From NCBI RefSeq assembly GCF_000298195.1, contig NZ_BAHC01000026.1:1-35740 (forward strand): 35,740 nucleotides of DNA, in the 5' to 3' direction. Under the pieces are notes generated by a model, which saw nothing but the letters and a program-made list of their open reading frames with translations, made no database searches and was not told the DNA's origin. This document shows, in pieces, positions 1 through 9,097 of this stretch. Origin of the DNA: Gordonia rhizosphera NBRC 16068 (GTDB taxonomy: Bacteria > Actinomycetota > Actinomycetes > Mycobacteriales > Mycobacteriaceae). Position numbers and translations under genes: made by a program. The stretch's first letter is position 1. The number at the start of each line of letters is the position of its first letter.

Positions 1-10
1 AAGGGATGTC

Positions 11-763
11 ATGCCAGCACGGAGTGGCTCGAGTGTCGTGCGCGTGCCCAAGGCGGGGGAGTTGGTTGCCGCCGAACTGCGGCGCCAGATCGTGACCGGC
101 GCCATCAGTCCCGGAAGTCAGTTGCCCAGTGAGACGGTGCTGATGGAGCGGTATGGCGTATCGCGGCCGACAATGCGGGAAGCGTTCCGAATCCTCGAAT
201 CCGAATCGCTCATCACCGTGCTGCGCGGTGCACATGGGGGTGCTCGGGCTCTTGCGCCGGATGCCTCCAATGCCGCGCGCAACCTCGGGTTGCTCCTGCA
301 ATTCCAGGGAGTTCCGCTTGCCGACGTGTACCGTTCCTGGGCCGAGATCGAAGTCGCTGCCGTCCGCGCTGTTGCCGGGCTGTCCGCCAAGAAGCTCATA
401 CCGCTCGAGGAACTCGTCAAGCAAGCCGAAGAAGCGCTTGATGACGCGACGGCCTTCTCACGGATCGATACCCAGATTCACCAGACCGTCATCGATCTGT
501 CCGGGCTGCGCACCCTGTCGGTGCTTGCGGGAATGCTGTTGCACATCATCGACGCGCACAACGCTCTGTTCCTTTCCGTCCATGGGGAGGAACACGAACG
601 TCAGGCAGATGAACATGCGCTCCGCGTGTACAAGAAGTTGCTGACACTGTTGCGCAGCGGTGATGCGCAGGCGGCCGCGGACTACTGGCGCCGTCATCTC
701 AAGCGTGTGGAGCAGTATATGGTCGGGGACTCGGACACAACGTTGGTGGAAGTGCTGTCCTGA
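11..763 (+). CDS. FadR/GntR-family transcriptional regulator (FCD type)
   Basis: A 250-aa DNA-binding regulator. Residues about 15-80 form a GntR winged helix-turn-helix, including the typical ...LPSE..L...YGVSR.T.REA.R.LE stretch. The C-terminal two thirds are helical and fit the FCD ligand-binding domain of FadR-subfamily regulators, which often bind organic acids or acyl-CoAs. The ATG follows AAGGG at positions 1-5, a plausible ribosome-binding site. It lies upstream of, and in the same direction as, the SDR gene and faces the long leftward catabolic operon. Control of that operon or of the SDR gene is an inference from position. The ligand is unknown. Confidence 0.9.
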   Translation: MPARSGSSVVRVPKAGELVAAELRRQIVTGAISPGSQLPSETVLMERYGVSRPTMREAFRILESESLITVLRGAHGGARALAPDASNAARNLGLLLQFQGVPLADVYRSWAEIEVAAVRAVAGLSAKKLIPLEELVKQAEEALDDATAFSRIDTQIHQTVIDLSGLRTLSVLAGMLLHIIDAHNALFLSVHGEEHERQADEHALRVYKKLLTLLRSGDAQAAADYWRRHLKRVEQYMVGDSDTTLVEVLS

Positions 764-869
764 CGATCTTCCCAACATCCTCTTGACCCTTTCGACGGTC
801 GAGGTCATGTCGCGAGCTGCGCGTCGGAGCGGGAGCTGGCTCGCACTGGGTGCCATGGCGTTTAAATCG

Positions 870-881
870 CTAATGAATTAG
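870..881. promoter_or_regulatory. Short perfect palindrome upstream of the SDR gene
   Basis: CTAAT-GA-ATTAG lies in an AT-rich patch (about 861-890) between the GntR gene and the SDR gene, in otherwise GC-rich DNA. It could be the operator of the neighbouring GntR regulator or part of the SDR promoter. Half-sites of only 5 bp make this a weak call. Confidence 0.3.
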
Positions 882-948
882 GCTATTTTGCACAGCTCGC
901 AGGTACTCCGGAGTGCCGACGTGTCTCGAACGGACAGGAATACGCATC

Positions 949-1947
949 ATGACCGAATTCATCACCACGGGCTTCTCGGCACACTCCACCGCCGCAGAGG
1001 TTATCGAGGGGATCGACCTGCGCGACCGCCGTGCGATTGTCACGGGTGCTTCATCCGGAATCGGCATGGAAACGGCTCGGGTGCTCGCCGGAGCCGGCGT
1101 CGAGGTGACGCTGGCCGTCCGCGACGTCGAGTCCGGTTGCAGCGTCGCCGAGTCCATCGCGGCCGAGACCGGCTCGAGAGTGAATGTCGAACGGCTCGAC
1201 TTGTCGGATCTCGCCTCGGTGGCCGACTTCGCCGCGGCATGGCATGGGCCGCTGCACATTCTGGTCAACAACGCCGGTGTCATGGCCTTGCCGGATCTGT
1301 GCCCAACCGCAGACGGGTGGGAGATGCAGTTCGGCACCAACCACATAGGACATTTCGCGCTGGCGCATGGACTGCACGCTGCCCTGGCCGCCGCGGGCGC
1401 CGCCCGCGTCGTTACGGTCAGTTCGGTCGGCCATATGCTCTCACCGGTCGTGTTTGACGACATCAATTTCAGACAGCGTGCCTACAACCAATGGGCCGCA
1501 TACGGTCAATCCAAGACTGCCAACTCGCTTTTCGCAGTCGCGGCGGCCCACCGCTGGGCCGGCGACGGGATCACGGTCAATGCCGTGCACCCCGGCGCCA
1601 TCGCGCAGACGGGCCTGACCCGGCACCTGGACCCGGACGTACTCCGCCGCGCACGGAGTCGAGCGAGTGGCGACTACCTGCGCAAGAGCGTCGAGCAAGG
1701 CGCCGCCACCAGCGTGCTCGTGGCCGCCTCACCCGACCTCGACGGTGTCACCGGCCGCTACTTCGAAGATTGCAGCGAAGCCGAATCCGTCGACACCACG
1801 CAGACAGATGCCGCGCAACTGGCCCGCCGGCGCAGCGGCGTCGCCGACTATGCGCTCGATCGGGCCCTTGCCGAACAACTCTGGGAACTGTCAGTCGCGG
1901 CCATCGGCCAGGCGCAACCGAACTCAGGGGCTCGGACGTCAGGCTGA
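949..1947 (+). CDS. Short-chain dehydrogenase/reductase (SDR)
   Basis: A 332-aa NAD(P)-dependent oxidoreductase of the classical SDR type, closest in style to the retinol-dehydrogenase/protochlorophyllide-reductase-like SDRs. It has the cofactor motif TGASSGIG (residues 32-39), NNAG (107-110), a catalytic Ser near 158-159, and Y185-x3-K189. An in-frame GTG lies upstream at 913, but I chose the ATG at 949 because GGACAGGAA sits just before it at good spacing. It ends about 100 bp from the convergent thiolase gene. It may oxidise or reduce an intermediate of the facing catabolic operon, but its substrate cannot be read from sequence. Confidence 0.88.
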   Translation: MTEFITTGFSAHSTAAEVIEGIDLRDRRAIVTGASSGIGMETARVLAGAGVEVTLAVRDVESGCSVAESIAAETGSRVNVERLDLSDLASVADFAAAWHGPLHILVNNAGVMALPDLCPTADGWEMQFGTNHIGHFALAHGLHAALAAAGAARVVTVSSVGHMLSPVVFDDINFRQRAYNQWAAYGQSKTANSLFAVAAAHRWAGDGITVNAVHPGAIAQTGLTRHLDPDVLRRARSRASGDYLRKSVEQGAATSVLVAASPDLDGVTGRYFEDCSEAESVDTTQTDAAQLARRRSGVADYALDRALAEQLWELSVAAIGQAQPNSGARTSG

Positions 1948-2036
1948 CCGCGGCCACGTCGATCTCGGGTCGATCGGGTCTGGCGGTAGTTGCCTTCTGC
2001 GACCTCCGTACTGTTCGGGGTCGGAGTAGACGAGCG

Positions 2037-2056
2037 GAGCCCGCGTCAGCGGGCTC
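2037..2056. terminator. Hairpin at the SDR/thiolase convergence
   Basis: GAGCCCGC-gtca-GCGGGCTC, a perfect 8-bp GC-rich stem with a 4-nt loop. It straddles the thiolase stop codon (2046-2048) and lies 90 bp past the SDR stop. No T-run follows on either strand, so it would be a non-canonical actinobacterial terminator or an mRNA 3'-end protection element. Confidence 0.4.
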
Positions 2057-3230
2057 GGCGCAGCAACGCGGCGAGGGCTTGGCCACCGCCGATACACATC
2101 GTGACCACGCCGAGTTCAAGGTCGCGGCGGACGAGGTCCCGGGCTACTCGCAGGGTCAGGATTGCTCCGGTGGCGCCGACCGGATGGCCCAGAGCGATCG
2201 CACCGCCGTAGGGGTTGACCTTGTCCGGGTCGAGTTCGGCGTCTCGGATGACCGGGATGGCCTGTGCAGCGAATGCCTCATTGAGCTCGATGGAATCGAT
2301 GTCGGCGGGAGTCGTACCGGTCTGCGCGAATAGCTTCTTCAGCGCCAGGACAGGGGCGTACCCCATCACCTCGGGCTCGAGCGCGCAGGTGGTGACCGCT
2401 TCGAGGGTGGCCAAGCCGACCAGTCCGTGTTCGTGCGCGATCGACTCGCGTGCGAGCACGACGGCACCGGCGCCGTCGTTGATGCCGGAAGCGTTGCCGG
2501 CTGTGACGGTGCCGCCCTTCTCGAAGGCCGCGCGTAGGCCACCGAGACCCTCGAGAGTTGTTTCAGGTTTGGGGTGCTCGTCGGTGTCGATCACCCTCTG
2601 GCGTCGTCCCGTCGTTTCGACCGGGGCGATCTCCTCGGAGAAGGCGGCTTTGGCGGCGTCGGTGTCTGCCCGGCGCTGGGATTCAACCGCGAACTCGTCC
2701 TGCTCCGCACGGCTGATTCCGTACTTGCGCGCGACGTTCTCGGCGGTGACACCCATGTGGATGTTGTGAAAGGGATCGGTGAGCATACCCACGGTTCCGT
2801 CGACCAAGATTCGGTTTCCGAGCCTGCGCCCGGCACGGGCGTCGAAGTCGTAGAACGGCATTCGGGACATGTTCTCGTTGCCACCGGCCAGCGCGAGGTC
2901 GATTCCGCCCCAGCGGATCTGCATGGCAGCCGACCAGATTGCCTGCAGGCCGGAGCCACAGAGGCGGTTGACTGTATATGCCGGGGTGGTTGTGGGCAGG
3001 CCAGCGGCAAGCGCGACGCGTCGGGCATTGTATGCATCGGCTCCGACCTGACCGATGCAACCCATCACCACCTCTTCGATGGCGCCAGCGGCGACGCCGG
3101 ATCGGTCAAGGGCTGCTCGAGCGGCCGTGGCGCCGAGTTCATGGGCCGGCACGTCTCGGAATACGCCGCCGAAGCTGCCGACGGGTGTGCGGGCGCCGTC
3201 GATGATGAGCACGGAATCTGGAGCGATCAT
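2046..3230 (-). CDS. Thiolase (acetyl-CoA C-acyltransferase)
   Basis: A 394-aa biosynthetic/degradative thiolase of normal length. The nucleophilic cysteine is C91 in the VNRLCGSGLQ context. The C-terminal GHPVGATG motif supplies H349 and CIGGGQ supplies C379. The family cleaves 3-oxoacyl-CoA with CoA, or condenses two acyl-CoAs. It sits 106 bp behind the two CoA-transferase genes, on the same strand. Together they could activate a 3-oxo acid and split it to acetyl-CoA plus an acyl-CoA, as PcaIJ-PcaF or ScoAB-thiolase pairs do. This would be the last step of the catabolic operon. Whether the substrate is acetoacetyl-CoA, 3-oxoadipyl-CoA or another compound is not decidable here. Confidence 0.93.
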   Translation of the reverse strand: MIAPDSVLIIDGARTPVGSFGGVFRDVPAHELGATAARAALDRSGVAAGAIEEVVMGCIGQVGADAYNARRVALAAGLPTTTPAYTVNRLCGSGLQAIWSAAMQIRWGGIDLALAGGNENMSRMPFYDFDARAGRRLGNRILVDGTVGMLTDPFHNIHMGVTAENVARKYGISRAEQDEFAVESQRRADTDAAKAAFSEEIAPVETTGRRQRVIDTDEHPKPETTLEGLGGLRAAFEKGGTVTAGNASGINDGAGAVVLARESIAHEHGLVGLATLEAVTTCALEPEVMGYAPVLALKKLFAQTGTTPADIDSIELNEAFAAQAIPVIRDAELDPDKVNPYGGAIALGHPVGATGAILTLRVARDLVRRDLELGVVTMCIGGGQALAALLRRAR

Positions 3231-3336
3231 GTGGTGAATCCCTCGGTGGTGTTGGGGTACTGGGTTATGATGAGCCGGTGCCGCGTCGACAGCACGGTCG
3301 CTTACGTCTGGGTTCGGTTACCAGACGCCCGGTGAT

Positions 3337-3984
3337 TCAATGCAGTGGCGCCGCCGTCGCCGCACGAACCTGGTCAGGGGATATCCCAGCGGCACATTCG
3401 CGCAGCATCAAGCCGGTCGGGGTGACGTCGAGGACCGCCAGGTTGGTGATGATGCGGTTCACCACACCCTCGCCAGTGAGAGGCAGGGTGCACTGTTCGA
3501 CGATTTTCGATTCTCCGTTGCGGTCGATGTGTTCCATGAGCACGATGACCTGCCGGGCGCCGTGGACCAGGTCCATCGCACCGCCCATGCCCTTGATCAT
3601 CTTGCCTGGGACCATCCAGTTCGCAAGGTCTCCGGACGCCGAGACCTGCATTCCGCCGAGAACCGCTGTGTCGATGTGCCCGCCGCGGATCATCCCGAAT
3701 GAGGTGGCCGAGTCGAAGAACGCCGCGCCAGGGTTGACCGTGACCGTCTCCTTTCCGGCGTTGATGAGATCGGGGTCGACCTGATCGTCGTCCGGATAGG
3801 GTCCGGTTCCGAGGATCCCGTTCTCGCTGTGCAGGATCACACGCACCCCTGAGGGTAGAAAGGTCGGGATCAGCGTGGGCAGCCCGATGCCGAGATTCAC
3901 GTACTGTCCCGGCGCGAGCTCGCCGGCTGCGCGAGCGGCCATCTCGTGGCGGGTCCACCCCTGAGCATCGACCATTGGGGTCAT
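3337..3984 (-). CDS. 3-oxoacid CoA-transferase subunit B
   Basis: A 215-aa protein matching the beta subunit of succinyl-CoA:3-oxoacid CoA-transferase (ScoB/PcaJ-like). It carries [11 protein letters not shown] near the start and the catalytic glutamate E54 in the SENGILG motif, which forms the CoA thioester intermediate. The ATG at 3984 overlaps the stop of subunit A (ATGA), so the two are translationally coupled. The reading frame stays open far upstream, but that extension lies inside subunit A in another frame and is not coding. It pairs with subunit A to transfer CoA from succinyl-CoA to a 3-oxo acid. Confidence 0.93.
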   Translation of the reverse strand: MTPMVDAQGWTRHEMAARAAGELAPGQYVNLGIGLPTLIPTFLPSGVRVILHSENGILGTGPYPDDDQVDPDLINAGKETVTVNPGAAFFDSATSFGMIRGGHIDTAVLGGMQVSASGDLANWMVPGKMIKGMGGAMDLVHGARQVIVLMEHIDRNGESKIVEQCTLPLTGEGVVNRIITNLAVLDVTPTGLMLRECAAGISPDQVRAATAAPLH

Positions 3985-4778
3985 GATCGGCCCTCTCCAC
4001 CGGTGCGGATCGTCCGCTTCTCGATGTGTTTGTGTTGCGGGCCGGAATACACGATTCGGTCGACGAAGATTCCGGGCAGATGTACCTGAGCGGGGTCGAT
4101 GTCCCCGGCGTCGACGAGTTGTTCGACCTCGGCGATGCACACTCGTCCGGCCATCGCGGCGACTGGGTTGAAGTTCTGTGCAGCCTTGTTGAAGACGAGA
4201 TTGCCTTCGGTGTCGCCGACGAGGGCATGCACCAGTGCATAGTCGGTGGAGATCGACTCCTCCAGGACGTACCGTCGGCCGGCGAACTCGCGGATCTCCT
4301 TGGGCGGGGACGCGATCGCCACTGATCCGTCGCTCGCGTAACGCCACGGCAGCCCCCCAGCGGATACGGGGGTTCCGACGCCGGCGGGCGTGAAGAACGC
4401 CGGGATGCCGGCGCCGCCGGCGCGGAGCTTCTCCGCCAGTGTGCCTTGCGGAGTGAGTTCGACTTCGAGTTCGCCCGCAAGGTACTGGCGGGCGAACTCC
4501 TTGTTCTCGCCGACGTAAGACGCGATCATGCGGCGAATCCTGCCTTGAGTGAGCAGCAGATCCAGACCGTGACCGCCGGCCCCGCAGTTGTTGGAGACCA
4601 CTTCCAGGCCGGTGACGTCTCGGTCGACGAGAGCGGCGATGACGGTGTCCGGTACTCCCGCGACACCGAATCCGCCGACCGCGAGCGAGGCTCCGGAAGG
4701 AATGTCGCAGACGGCGTCCGCCGCTGACCGGGCCACTTTGGGGCCGGTCGGGATTGTCGTCAATCCGTTGAAAGCCAT
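3981..4778 (-). CDS. 3-oxoacid CoA-transferase subunit A
   Basis: A 265-aa alpha subunit (ScoA/PcaI-like). It has the [10 protein letters not shown] glycine-rich motif near residue 35, [22 protein letters not shown] and [17 protein letters not shown], all characteristic of the succinyl-CoA:acetoacetate transferase branch. The ATG at 4778 follows a good AGGAAAGGCGG ribosome-binding site. It is separated from the enolase paralogue by 98 bp and overlaps subunit B by 4 bp. Similarity points to acetoacetate or 3-oxoadipate as substrate. In this operon the natural substrate may be another 3-oxo acid. Confidence 0.92.
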   Translation of the reverse strand: MAFNGLTTIPTGPKVARSAADAVCDIPSGASLAVGGFGVAGVPDTVIAALVDRDVTGLEVVSNNCGAGGHGLDLLLTQGRIRRMIASYVGENKEFARQYLAGELEVELTPQGTLAEKLRAGGAGIPAFFTPAGVGTPVSAGGLPWRYASDGSVAIASPPKEIREFAGRRYVLEESISTDYALVHALVGDTEGNLVFNKAAQNFNPVAAMAGRVCIAEVEQLVDAGDIDPAQVHLPGIFVDRIVYSGPQHKHIEKRTIRTGGEGRS

Positions 4779-4876
4779 ATGGTTCCGCCTTTCCTGAAGA
4801 GCTGGGAGTGGGCTGTAGTCGCGCGAGCGCCTGAGCACGGGACCTTGTGACGCGGCATTGTTGTTGCGGAACGATG

Positions 4877-6169
4877 TCATCGAACGGGATCGGGACCCAG
4901 GGCCCGCGGTCCGGCGTACTGCGCTGATGCACCGAGTTCGGCCTCGATTTCGAGCAGGCGATTCCACTTGGCGGTGCGTTCCGAACGGGTGGTCGAGCCG
5001 ACCTTGATCTGGCCCGTGCGCCAGCCAACCGCTAGGTCGGCCAGCCACGGGTCCTCGGTTTCTCCTGACCGTGCGGAGAGCACCGTGGCGACGTTGTGGT
5101 CGCGTGCGTAATCGATGACTTCGAGAGCCTGGGACAGGGTGCCGATCTGATTGGGTTTGACCAGAACGGCGTTCGCTGCATCGGCCTCGACTCCACGGGC
5201 CAGGCGCCGGGGGTTTGTCACGAACAGGTCGTCGCCGAGCAGTTGTGTGCCGGGGAGTGCAGCATGCGCTTTCGGCCAGTTGTCCCAATCATCCTCGGAG
5301 AGGATGTCTTCGATGGACACGATCGGGACGTCTGCGGACCAGGCTTCGAACTCGGCGATGAGTTCGGTGGAACTCAAGTGTCGATTCTCGGAGGCGAGGT
5401 GGTAGAGACCGGAATCATCGTCGTAGAACTCCGTCGCGGCGACGTCGATGGCAATCGCTGCCTGGGTGCCGAGTTCGAGCCCGGCTTCGGTAATGCCACG
5501 CGCGAGGAATTCCAACGCAGCGCGGTTGGAGGGCAGTCTCGGTCCGAGTCCGCCTTCGTCGGCGACAAGCGCGACATCGTAGCCGGCCTCCTCGAGGACA
5601 CGGGCGGTGCCGCGACGTACTCGCCAGGCGAACTCGATGGCCTCATGGAAGCTCTCGGCGCCGACGGGGACGACGAGGAAGTCCTGGACATCGACGGCGC
5701 CATCGGCGTGAGCCCCACCGGAGATGATGTTGACCATCGGCAGCGGTAGCAGTGGGGCATGTCCGAAGGTGGCGTATAGGGGCAGTCCGGCGGCGCTGGC
5801 AGCGGCTCGGGCCGAGGCCGTTGACACCGACAGAATGGCATTGGCACCCAGCGACGACAGATCCGCGGAACCGTCTGCATCGCGAAGCGCAGAATCGACG
5901 GCGCCTTGGTCCGTCGCGTCGATGCCATGGACGGCGTCGCGGAGGACGGTGTTCGTATTCGCCACCGCTCCGGCGACGCCCCTTCCGCCGTATCGGACTC
6001 CGCCGTCGCGCAATTCGACAGCTTCGTGGGTGCCGGTGGAGGCGCCCGAGGGTACGATCGCGCTGCCCGAGGTTCCGTCGCGGAGGGTCACCCGGGAGGC
6101 CACGGTCGGATTACCGCGGGAATCGAATGCCTCCCAAGATAATACCGATGCGATATTGGTGTTGGGCAT
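4877..6169 (-). CDS. Enolase paralogue with altered active site
   Basis: At 430 aa it has normal enolase length and fold: SGASTG loop (41-46), HA of the GGAHADG motif (about 152-157), E205 in ADEGG, metal ligands D242, E287 and D313, catalytic K338 in LVKPNQIG, R367-S368 and K389. Three positions differ from canonical phosphopyruvate hydratase: the NGG motif reads SGG (S150), the QEF glutamate is D163, and the SHRSGE histidine is A366. Glycolytic enolases keep these residues, so this is probably not the housekeeping enzyme but a specialised dehydratase for a related phosphorylated hydroxy acid. The start is fixed by TGGAGGAA and lies 2 nt after the kinase stop. It belongs to the catabolic operon. 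It could alternatively be a weak but true enolase. Confidence 0.88.
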   Translation of the reverse strand: MPNTNIASVLSWEAFDSRGNPTVASRVTLRDGTSGSAIVPSGASTGTHEAVELRDGGVRYGGRGVAGAVANTNTVLRDAVHGIDATDQGAVDSALRDADGSADLSSLGANAILSVSTASARAAASAAGLPLYATFGHAPLLPLPMVNIISGGAHADGAVDVQDFLVVPVGAESFHEAIEFAWRVRRGTARVLEEAGYDVALVADEGGLGPRLPSNRAALEFLARGITEAGLELGTQAAIAIDVAATEFYDDDSGLYHLASENRHLSSTELIAEFEAWSADVPIVSIEDILSEDDWDNWPKAHAALPGTQLLGDDLFVTNPRRLARGVEADAANAVLVKPNQIGTLSQALEVIDYARDHNVATVLSARSGETEDPWLADLAVGWRTGQIKVGSTTRSERTAKWNRLLEIEAELGASAQYAGPRALGPDPVR

Positions 6170-6171
6170 GG

Positions 6172-7179
6172 TCAGTTCCTCCAGAGCAGTTCGAAGGTCG
6201 GACGGGGATGGAGCAGTACCTGCCGCGCGATCTGGCATACCTCCGACCGGGCAGTCGGGGACAGGTAGGACGCCGGTGACTTGCCGTCGACGCGGGCGAG
6301 AGCGATGCACCCGACCTGCCGCAAAAGATGCTCGTGGTCGAGTTCGGGTAGCGGATGCCGGGTGTGGCTTAGGTAGGCGCCGAGAAACACCTCTGCCAGG
6401 CTGTGGAACTCGTGGGCCAAGCTGGGAGTGTGCCGCGCCTTGCACACGAGATGCGCCAACATGAAGGCAACGTCGAACGCCGGGTCCCCGACGTGGGTCA
6501 CCTCCCAGTCGATGATCCACAACCCGTTGGCGCCAGTGAGGATGTTCTTCGGCGAGAAGTCGCCATGGACCAGACACGTGGTGGTGGCGAGCATGCGGTC
6601 GACGGTGGAATCGATCACGGAAGCGAGATCGTCGTGTCGGGCGCTGACCCAGCGGTAGAACGGATCGACTCGGAGTTCCCGGAAGGCGTTGGTACGGGCG
6701 AACGCGGTCCGAATCGCCCGGTCGGCGCCGGACCCAACGTGCAAGGTCGCCAACAGATCTCCGAGGGTAGCGGCGACGTTCGGGTTCACCTGTCCGGCTA
6801 GGAGGTCTGCCTTCCACTCGCCGAAGCCGCGCGGCGCCCGGCCGACAACCATCAACTGGCGGTCGGTGTCCAGGGCCAACAGCGGCGGGACGTGGCGCGG
6901 GAGGATCGCGCGGGCGGTGTCGATCGCGCGTGCCTCGGTGATCAGCCGCTCCGGGGAGGCGTACCAGTCAGCGTCGACGCGGAGTTTGGGAAGTGCCCGT
7001 TTGACGACGACATCGGTTCCCGGGCCGGTCACTGCGAGAACATCATTCGACACTCCGCCGGGCAACGGTGCGATGTCGAGGGGCGATTCGCGGGCGGCGA
7101 TACCCCGGTCGACCAGCAAGGCCTTCACGTCCGCGGCCAAATCGGTGAGATCAGCATCTCTGGCGGTATGAATAGTCAT
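6172..7179 (-). CDS. APH/choline-kinase-fold small-molecule kinase
   Basis: A 335-aa member of the aminoglycoside-phosphotransferase/choline-kinase superfamily. It has a candidate ATP-binding lysine K60, the catalytic Brenner motif HGDFSPKN (205-212) and the metal-binding IIDWE (222-226). Such kinases phosphorylate hydroxyl groups of small molecules. Known relatives include LvaA and the ACAD10/11 kinase domains, which act on hydroxyacyl compounds in catabolism. The ATG at 7179 is 1 nt past the dehydrogenase stop, and its own stop is 2 nt before the enolase start, so the three are tightly coupled. The likely job is to phosphorylate the hydroxy acid made by the dehydrogenase and feed the enolase paralogue. 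Antibiotic modification is possible by fold but not suggested by context. Confidence 0.85.
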   Translation of the reverse strand: MTIHTARDADLTDLAADVKALLVDRGIAARESPLDIAPLPGGVSNDVLAVTGPGTDVVVKRALPKLRVDADWYASPERLITEARAIDTARAILPRHVPPLLALDTDRQLMVVGRAPRGFGEWKADLLAGQVNPNVAATLGDLLATLHVGSGADRAIRTAFARTNAFRELRVDPFYRWVSARHDDLASVIDSTVDRMLATTTCLVHGDFSPKNILTGANGLWIIDWEVTHVGDPAFDVAFMLAHLVCKARHTPSLAHEFHSLAEVFLGAYLSHTRHPLPELDHEHLLRQVGCIALARVDGKSPASYLSPTARSEVCQIARQVLLHPRPTFELLWRN

Positions 7180-7180
7180 G

Positions 7181-8182
7181 TCACAGTGCCATTCTCGGTC
7201 TGAATCGGGCGTGGTGGGACTCGATTGCGCGCGGGTTGACCACATGCGGCGGCAGTGCGCCGCGAAGCACGGCGGCGATATTCGTCGCTGCCGTGTGTTG
7301 CAGGTCCGTGACAGCCTCGTCGGAGATGAAGGCGGCGTGTGGTGACAGGATCACCGTGGGTAGGTGACGCAGCGGATGGTCCTGCGGGGGCGGTTCCGCG
7401 ACCATCACATCGAGGGCGGCGCCGGCCAGATCGTTGCGTTCGAGCGCGTCGACCAGGGCTGTTTCGTCGATGAGTGCTCCGCGTGAGGTGTTGACCACCA
7501 CGGCGCCGGGGGGAAGCAACCCGAGTTCACGCGCTCCGATGATGCCCGTGGTGGTGGGGTTCGCCGGGAGGTGCAGGGAGAGGATGTCCGCACGCGCGAG
7601 CAGGGAGTCGAGCGAAGTCGCGAACGTCACTCCGCCGATCTCCCTCGCACCTGCAAGTGACGGCGAATACGCCACGACGTTCATACCGAAGGCCTGGACG
7701 CGGTGGGCGACCGCGCGCCCGATGGCACCGAAGCCGACCAGACCGACGGTCTTGTCCCGGAGTCGTCGGAACCCGCCGAATTCCTTGTTGTCCCAACCGC
7801 CGCCGGAGGTCTGTTTCGCGAACTGCGCGATCTTGCGTGCGTGTCCGAGAATGAGAGCAACGGTGTGGTCGGCGACCTCCTCAGTGCAGAACGTGGGAAC
7901 ATTGGACACGATCATGCCGAGTCGGGTGGCGCACTCGACGTCGATGTTGTCCAGTCCGACCCCGTAGCGGCCGACCGTGCGGCACAATCGTGCCGCCTCG
8001 AGGACCCGGGCGGTGACCGGTTTCCAGCAGGTCAAGATCGCGTCGACGTCCCCGGCGAGTTCGACGAGTTCGTCTTCGGTGCCCGTCTCGGCCACCACGA
8101 GCCCCGCGCCCACCCCGGCAAGCACCTCGCGCTCGATGTCCAGAGTGGGCCACGAATAGTCCGTGACCAGGACTGTGGTCAT
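7181..8182 (-). CDS. D-isomer-specific 2-hydroxyacid dehydrogenase
   Basis: A 333-aa NAD(P)-dependent reductase of 2-oxo acids. The Rossmann motif GLVGFGAIGRAVA starts at about residue 147. The catalytic set is R234 (NTSRG), E263 and H282 (SPHAAF). RYGVGLDNID near 72-81 is typical of the phosphoglycerate dehydrogenase/hydroxypyruvate-reductase group. The frame is open upstream to 8287, but the ATG at 8182 overlaps the hydrolase stop by 4 bp (ATGA) and begins the family's usual N-terminus. Immediately downstream are the kinase and the enolase paralogue, suggesting reduction of a 2-oxo acid, possibly hydroxypyruvate or a substituted analogue, as the first of three linked steps. The substrate is inferred. 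Confidence 0.9.
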   Translation of the reverse strand: MTTVLVTDYSWPTLDIEREVLAGVGAGLVVAETGTEDELVELAGDVDAILTCWKPVTARVLEAARLCRTVGRYGVGLDNIDVECATRLGMIVSNVPTFCTEEVADHTVALILGHARKIAQFAKQTSGGGWDNKEFGGFRRLRDKTVGLVGFGAIGRAVAHRVQAFGMNVVAYSPSLAGAREIGGVTFATSLDSLLARADILSLHLPANPTTTGIIGARELGLLPPGAVVVNTSRGALIDETALVDALERNDLAGAALDVMVAEPPPQDHPLRHLPTVILSPHAAFISDEAVTDLQHTAATNIAAVLRGALPPHVVNPRAIESHHARFRPRMAL

Positions 8183-9036
8183 ACCCGAACCGTCTCTGGT
8201 CCGGAGAAGGTGTGCCGCATCTGTCCGATCCCGGTGATCCAGCTCTCGATGACATCTCCCTCGCGCAGAAAACGAGGCGGGTCCCACGCCGTCCCGACTC
8301 CTGAAGGAGTTCCGGTGAAGATCAGGTCGCCGGGTGTGAGCGTCACGATGCCCGAGATGTATTCGATCAGGGCGCTCACCGGGAAGATGAGGTCGCCGGT
8401 GCTCGAGTTCTGCACTTGCTCGCCGTTGAGCAGGGTACCCAGGGCGATGTCGTCTCGATCTTCGAATTCGTCAGGGGTGACCAGGATCGGGCCGATCGCC
8501 GAGTATCCGGGGAAGGACTTGCCGAGGCCGAATTGTGGGTGGGATTCGGGTCGCTGCTGAACGTCCCGGTCGGAGAAGTCCTGTCCGATGGTCACCCCGG
8601 CGATATGATCCCATGCGTCGCCGGCCAGCACGTTGTGTGCTTCCCGACCGATCACGATCACCGCCTCGACTTCCCAGTCCACCCGAGGCCCCGACAGGGC
8701 GATCGTGGTGCCGGGCCCGGTCACCGAGGTCGGAAACTTGGGGAAGACCAGTGGGTACTGCGGTACCGGCCAGCCCGCTTCGGCCACGTGTTTGGCGTAA
8801 TTGACGCCGATTCCGAAACCTTGCAGGGGTTTCGGACTCGGCGCCATCAACAAGTCCGGTCGGAGGTCGCCGGTTGGCGCAAGTGTGGCGGCCTGCGCCC
8901 ATTTGGTGAACTCAGGCCATGCTCCGAACAATGCCGCAATATCCGAGGGGAAGTGGCCGTCACTGGCCTGTTCGATGTCGACGACCCGGTCGCCGGACAG
9001 CAGTACGGCTCGGTTGTTCTGGTTCGCGATCTTCAT
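8179..9036 (-). CDS. Fumarylacetoacetate-hydrolase family protein
   Basis: A 285-aa FAH-family enzyme. The C-terminal catalytic domain starts near residue 70 with GFGIGVNYAKH. The metal-binding acidic residues appear as E122 and E124 (VDWEVEAVIVIG) and D153 (IGQDFSDRD), and LTPGDLIFTGTPSGVG is the signature near the end. Members hydrolyse C-C bonds of, isomerise or decarboxylate ring-fission products and related dicarbonyl acids. The ATG follows AGAGGA. Placed between the extradiol dioxygenase and the 2-hydroxyacid dehydrogenase, it probably splits the ring-cleavage product and releases a 2-oxo acid. Which bond it cuts cannot be read from sequence. Confidence 0.9.
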   Translation of the reverse strand: MKIANQNNRAVLLSGDRVVDIEQASDGHFPSDIAALFGAWPEFTKWAQAATLAPTGDLRPDLLMAPSPKPLQGFGIGVNYAKHVAEAGWPVPQYPLVFPKFPTSVTGPGTTIALSGPRVDWEVEAVIVIGREAHNVLAGDAWDHIAGVTIGQDFSDRDVQQRPESHPQFGLGKSFPGYSAIGPILVTPDEFEDRDDIALGTLLNGEQVQNSSTGDLIFPVSALIEYISGIVTLTPGDLIFTGTPSGVGTAWDPPRFLREGDVIESWITGIGQMRHTFSGPETVRV

Positions 9037-9097
9037 GAATTGTCCTCTGAGTGGAGGTTTGCAGGAATGCCGGTGGGATGTGGGCTCGCTGGCACGA

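Noticed and set aside
3985..5028. In-frame upstream extension of CoA-transferase subunit B
   Set aside because: It overlaps the whole of subunit A in another frame. The ATGA overlap at 3981-3984 is the normal arrangement.
5096..5749. 217-aa open frame on the plus strand inside the enolase region
   Set aside because: Antisense shadow of the enolase paralogue, with acidic Gly-rich composition and no domain.
6170..6817. In-frame upstream extension of the enolase paralogue to 646 aa
   Set aside because: The extra part lies within the kinase gene in another frame, is Arg/Pro-rich without motifs, and the enolase has a good ribosome-binding site at its own ATG.
6172..7179. Antibiotic phosphotransferase (resistance gene)
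   Set aside because: Only the fold supports it. The 1-2 nt coupling to a dehydrogenase and an enolase paralogue points to metabolism.
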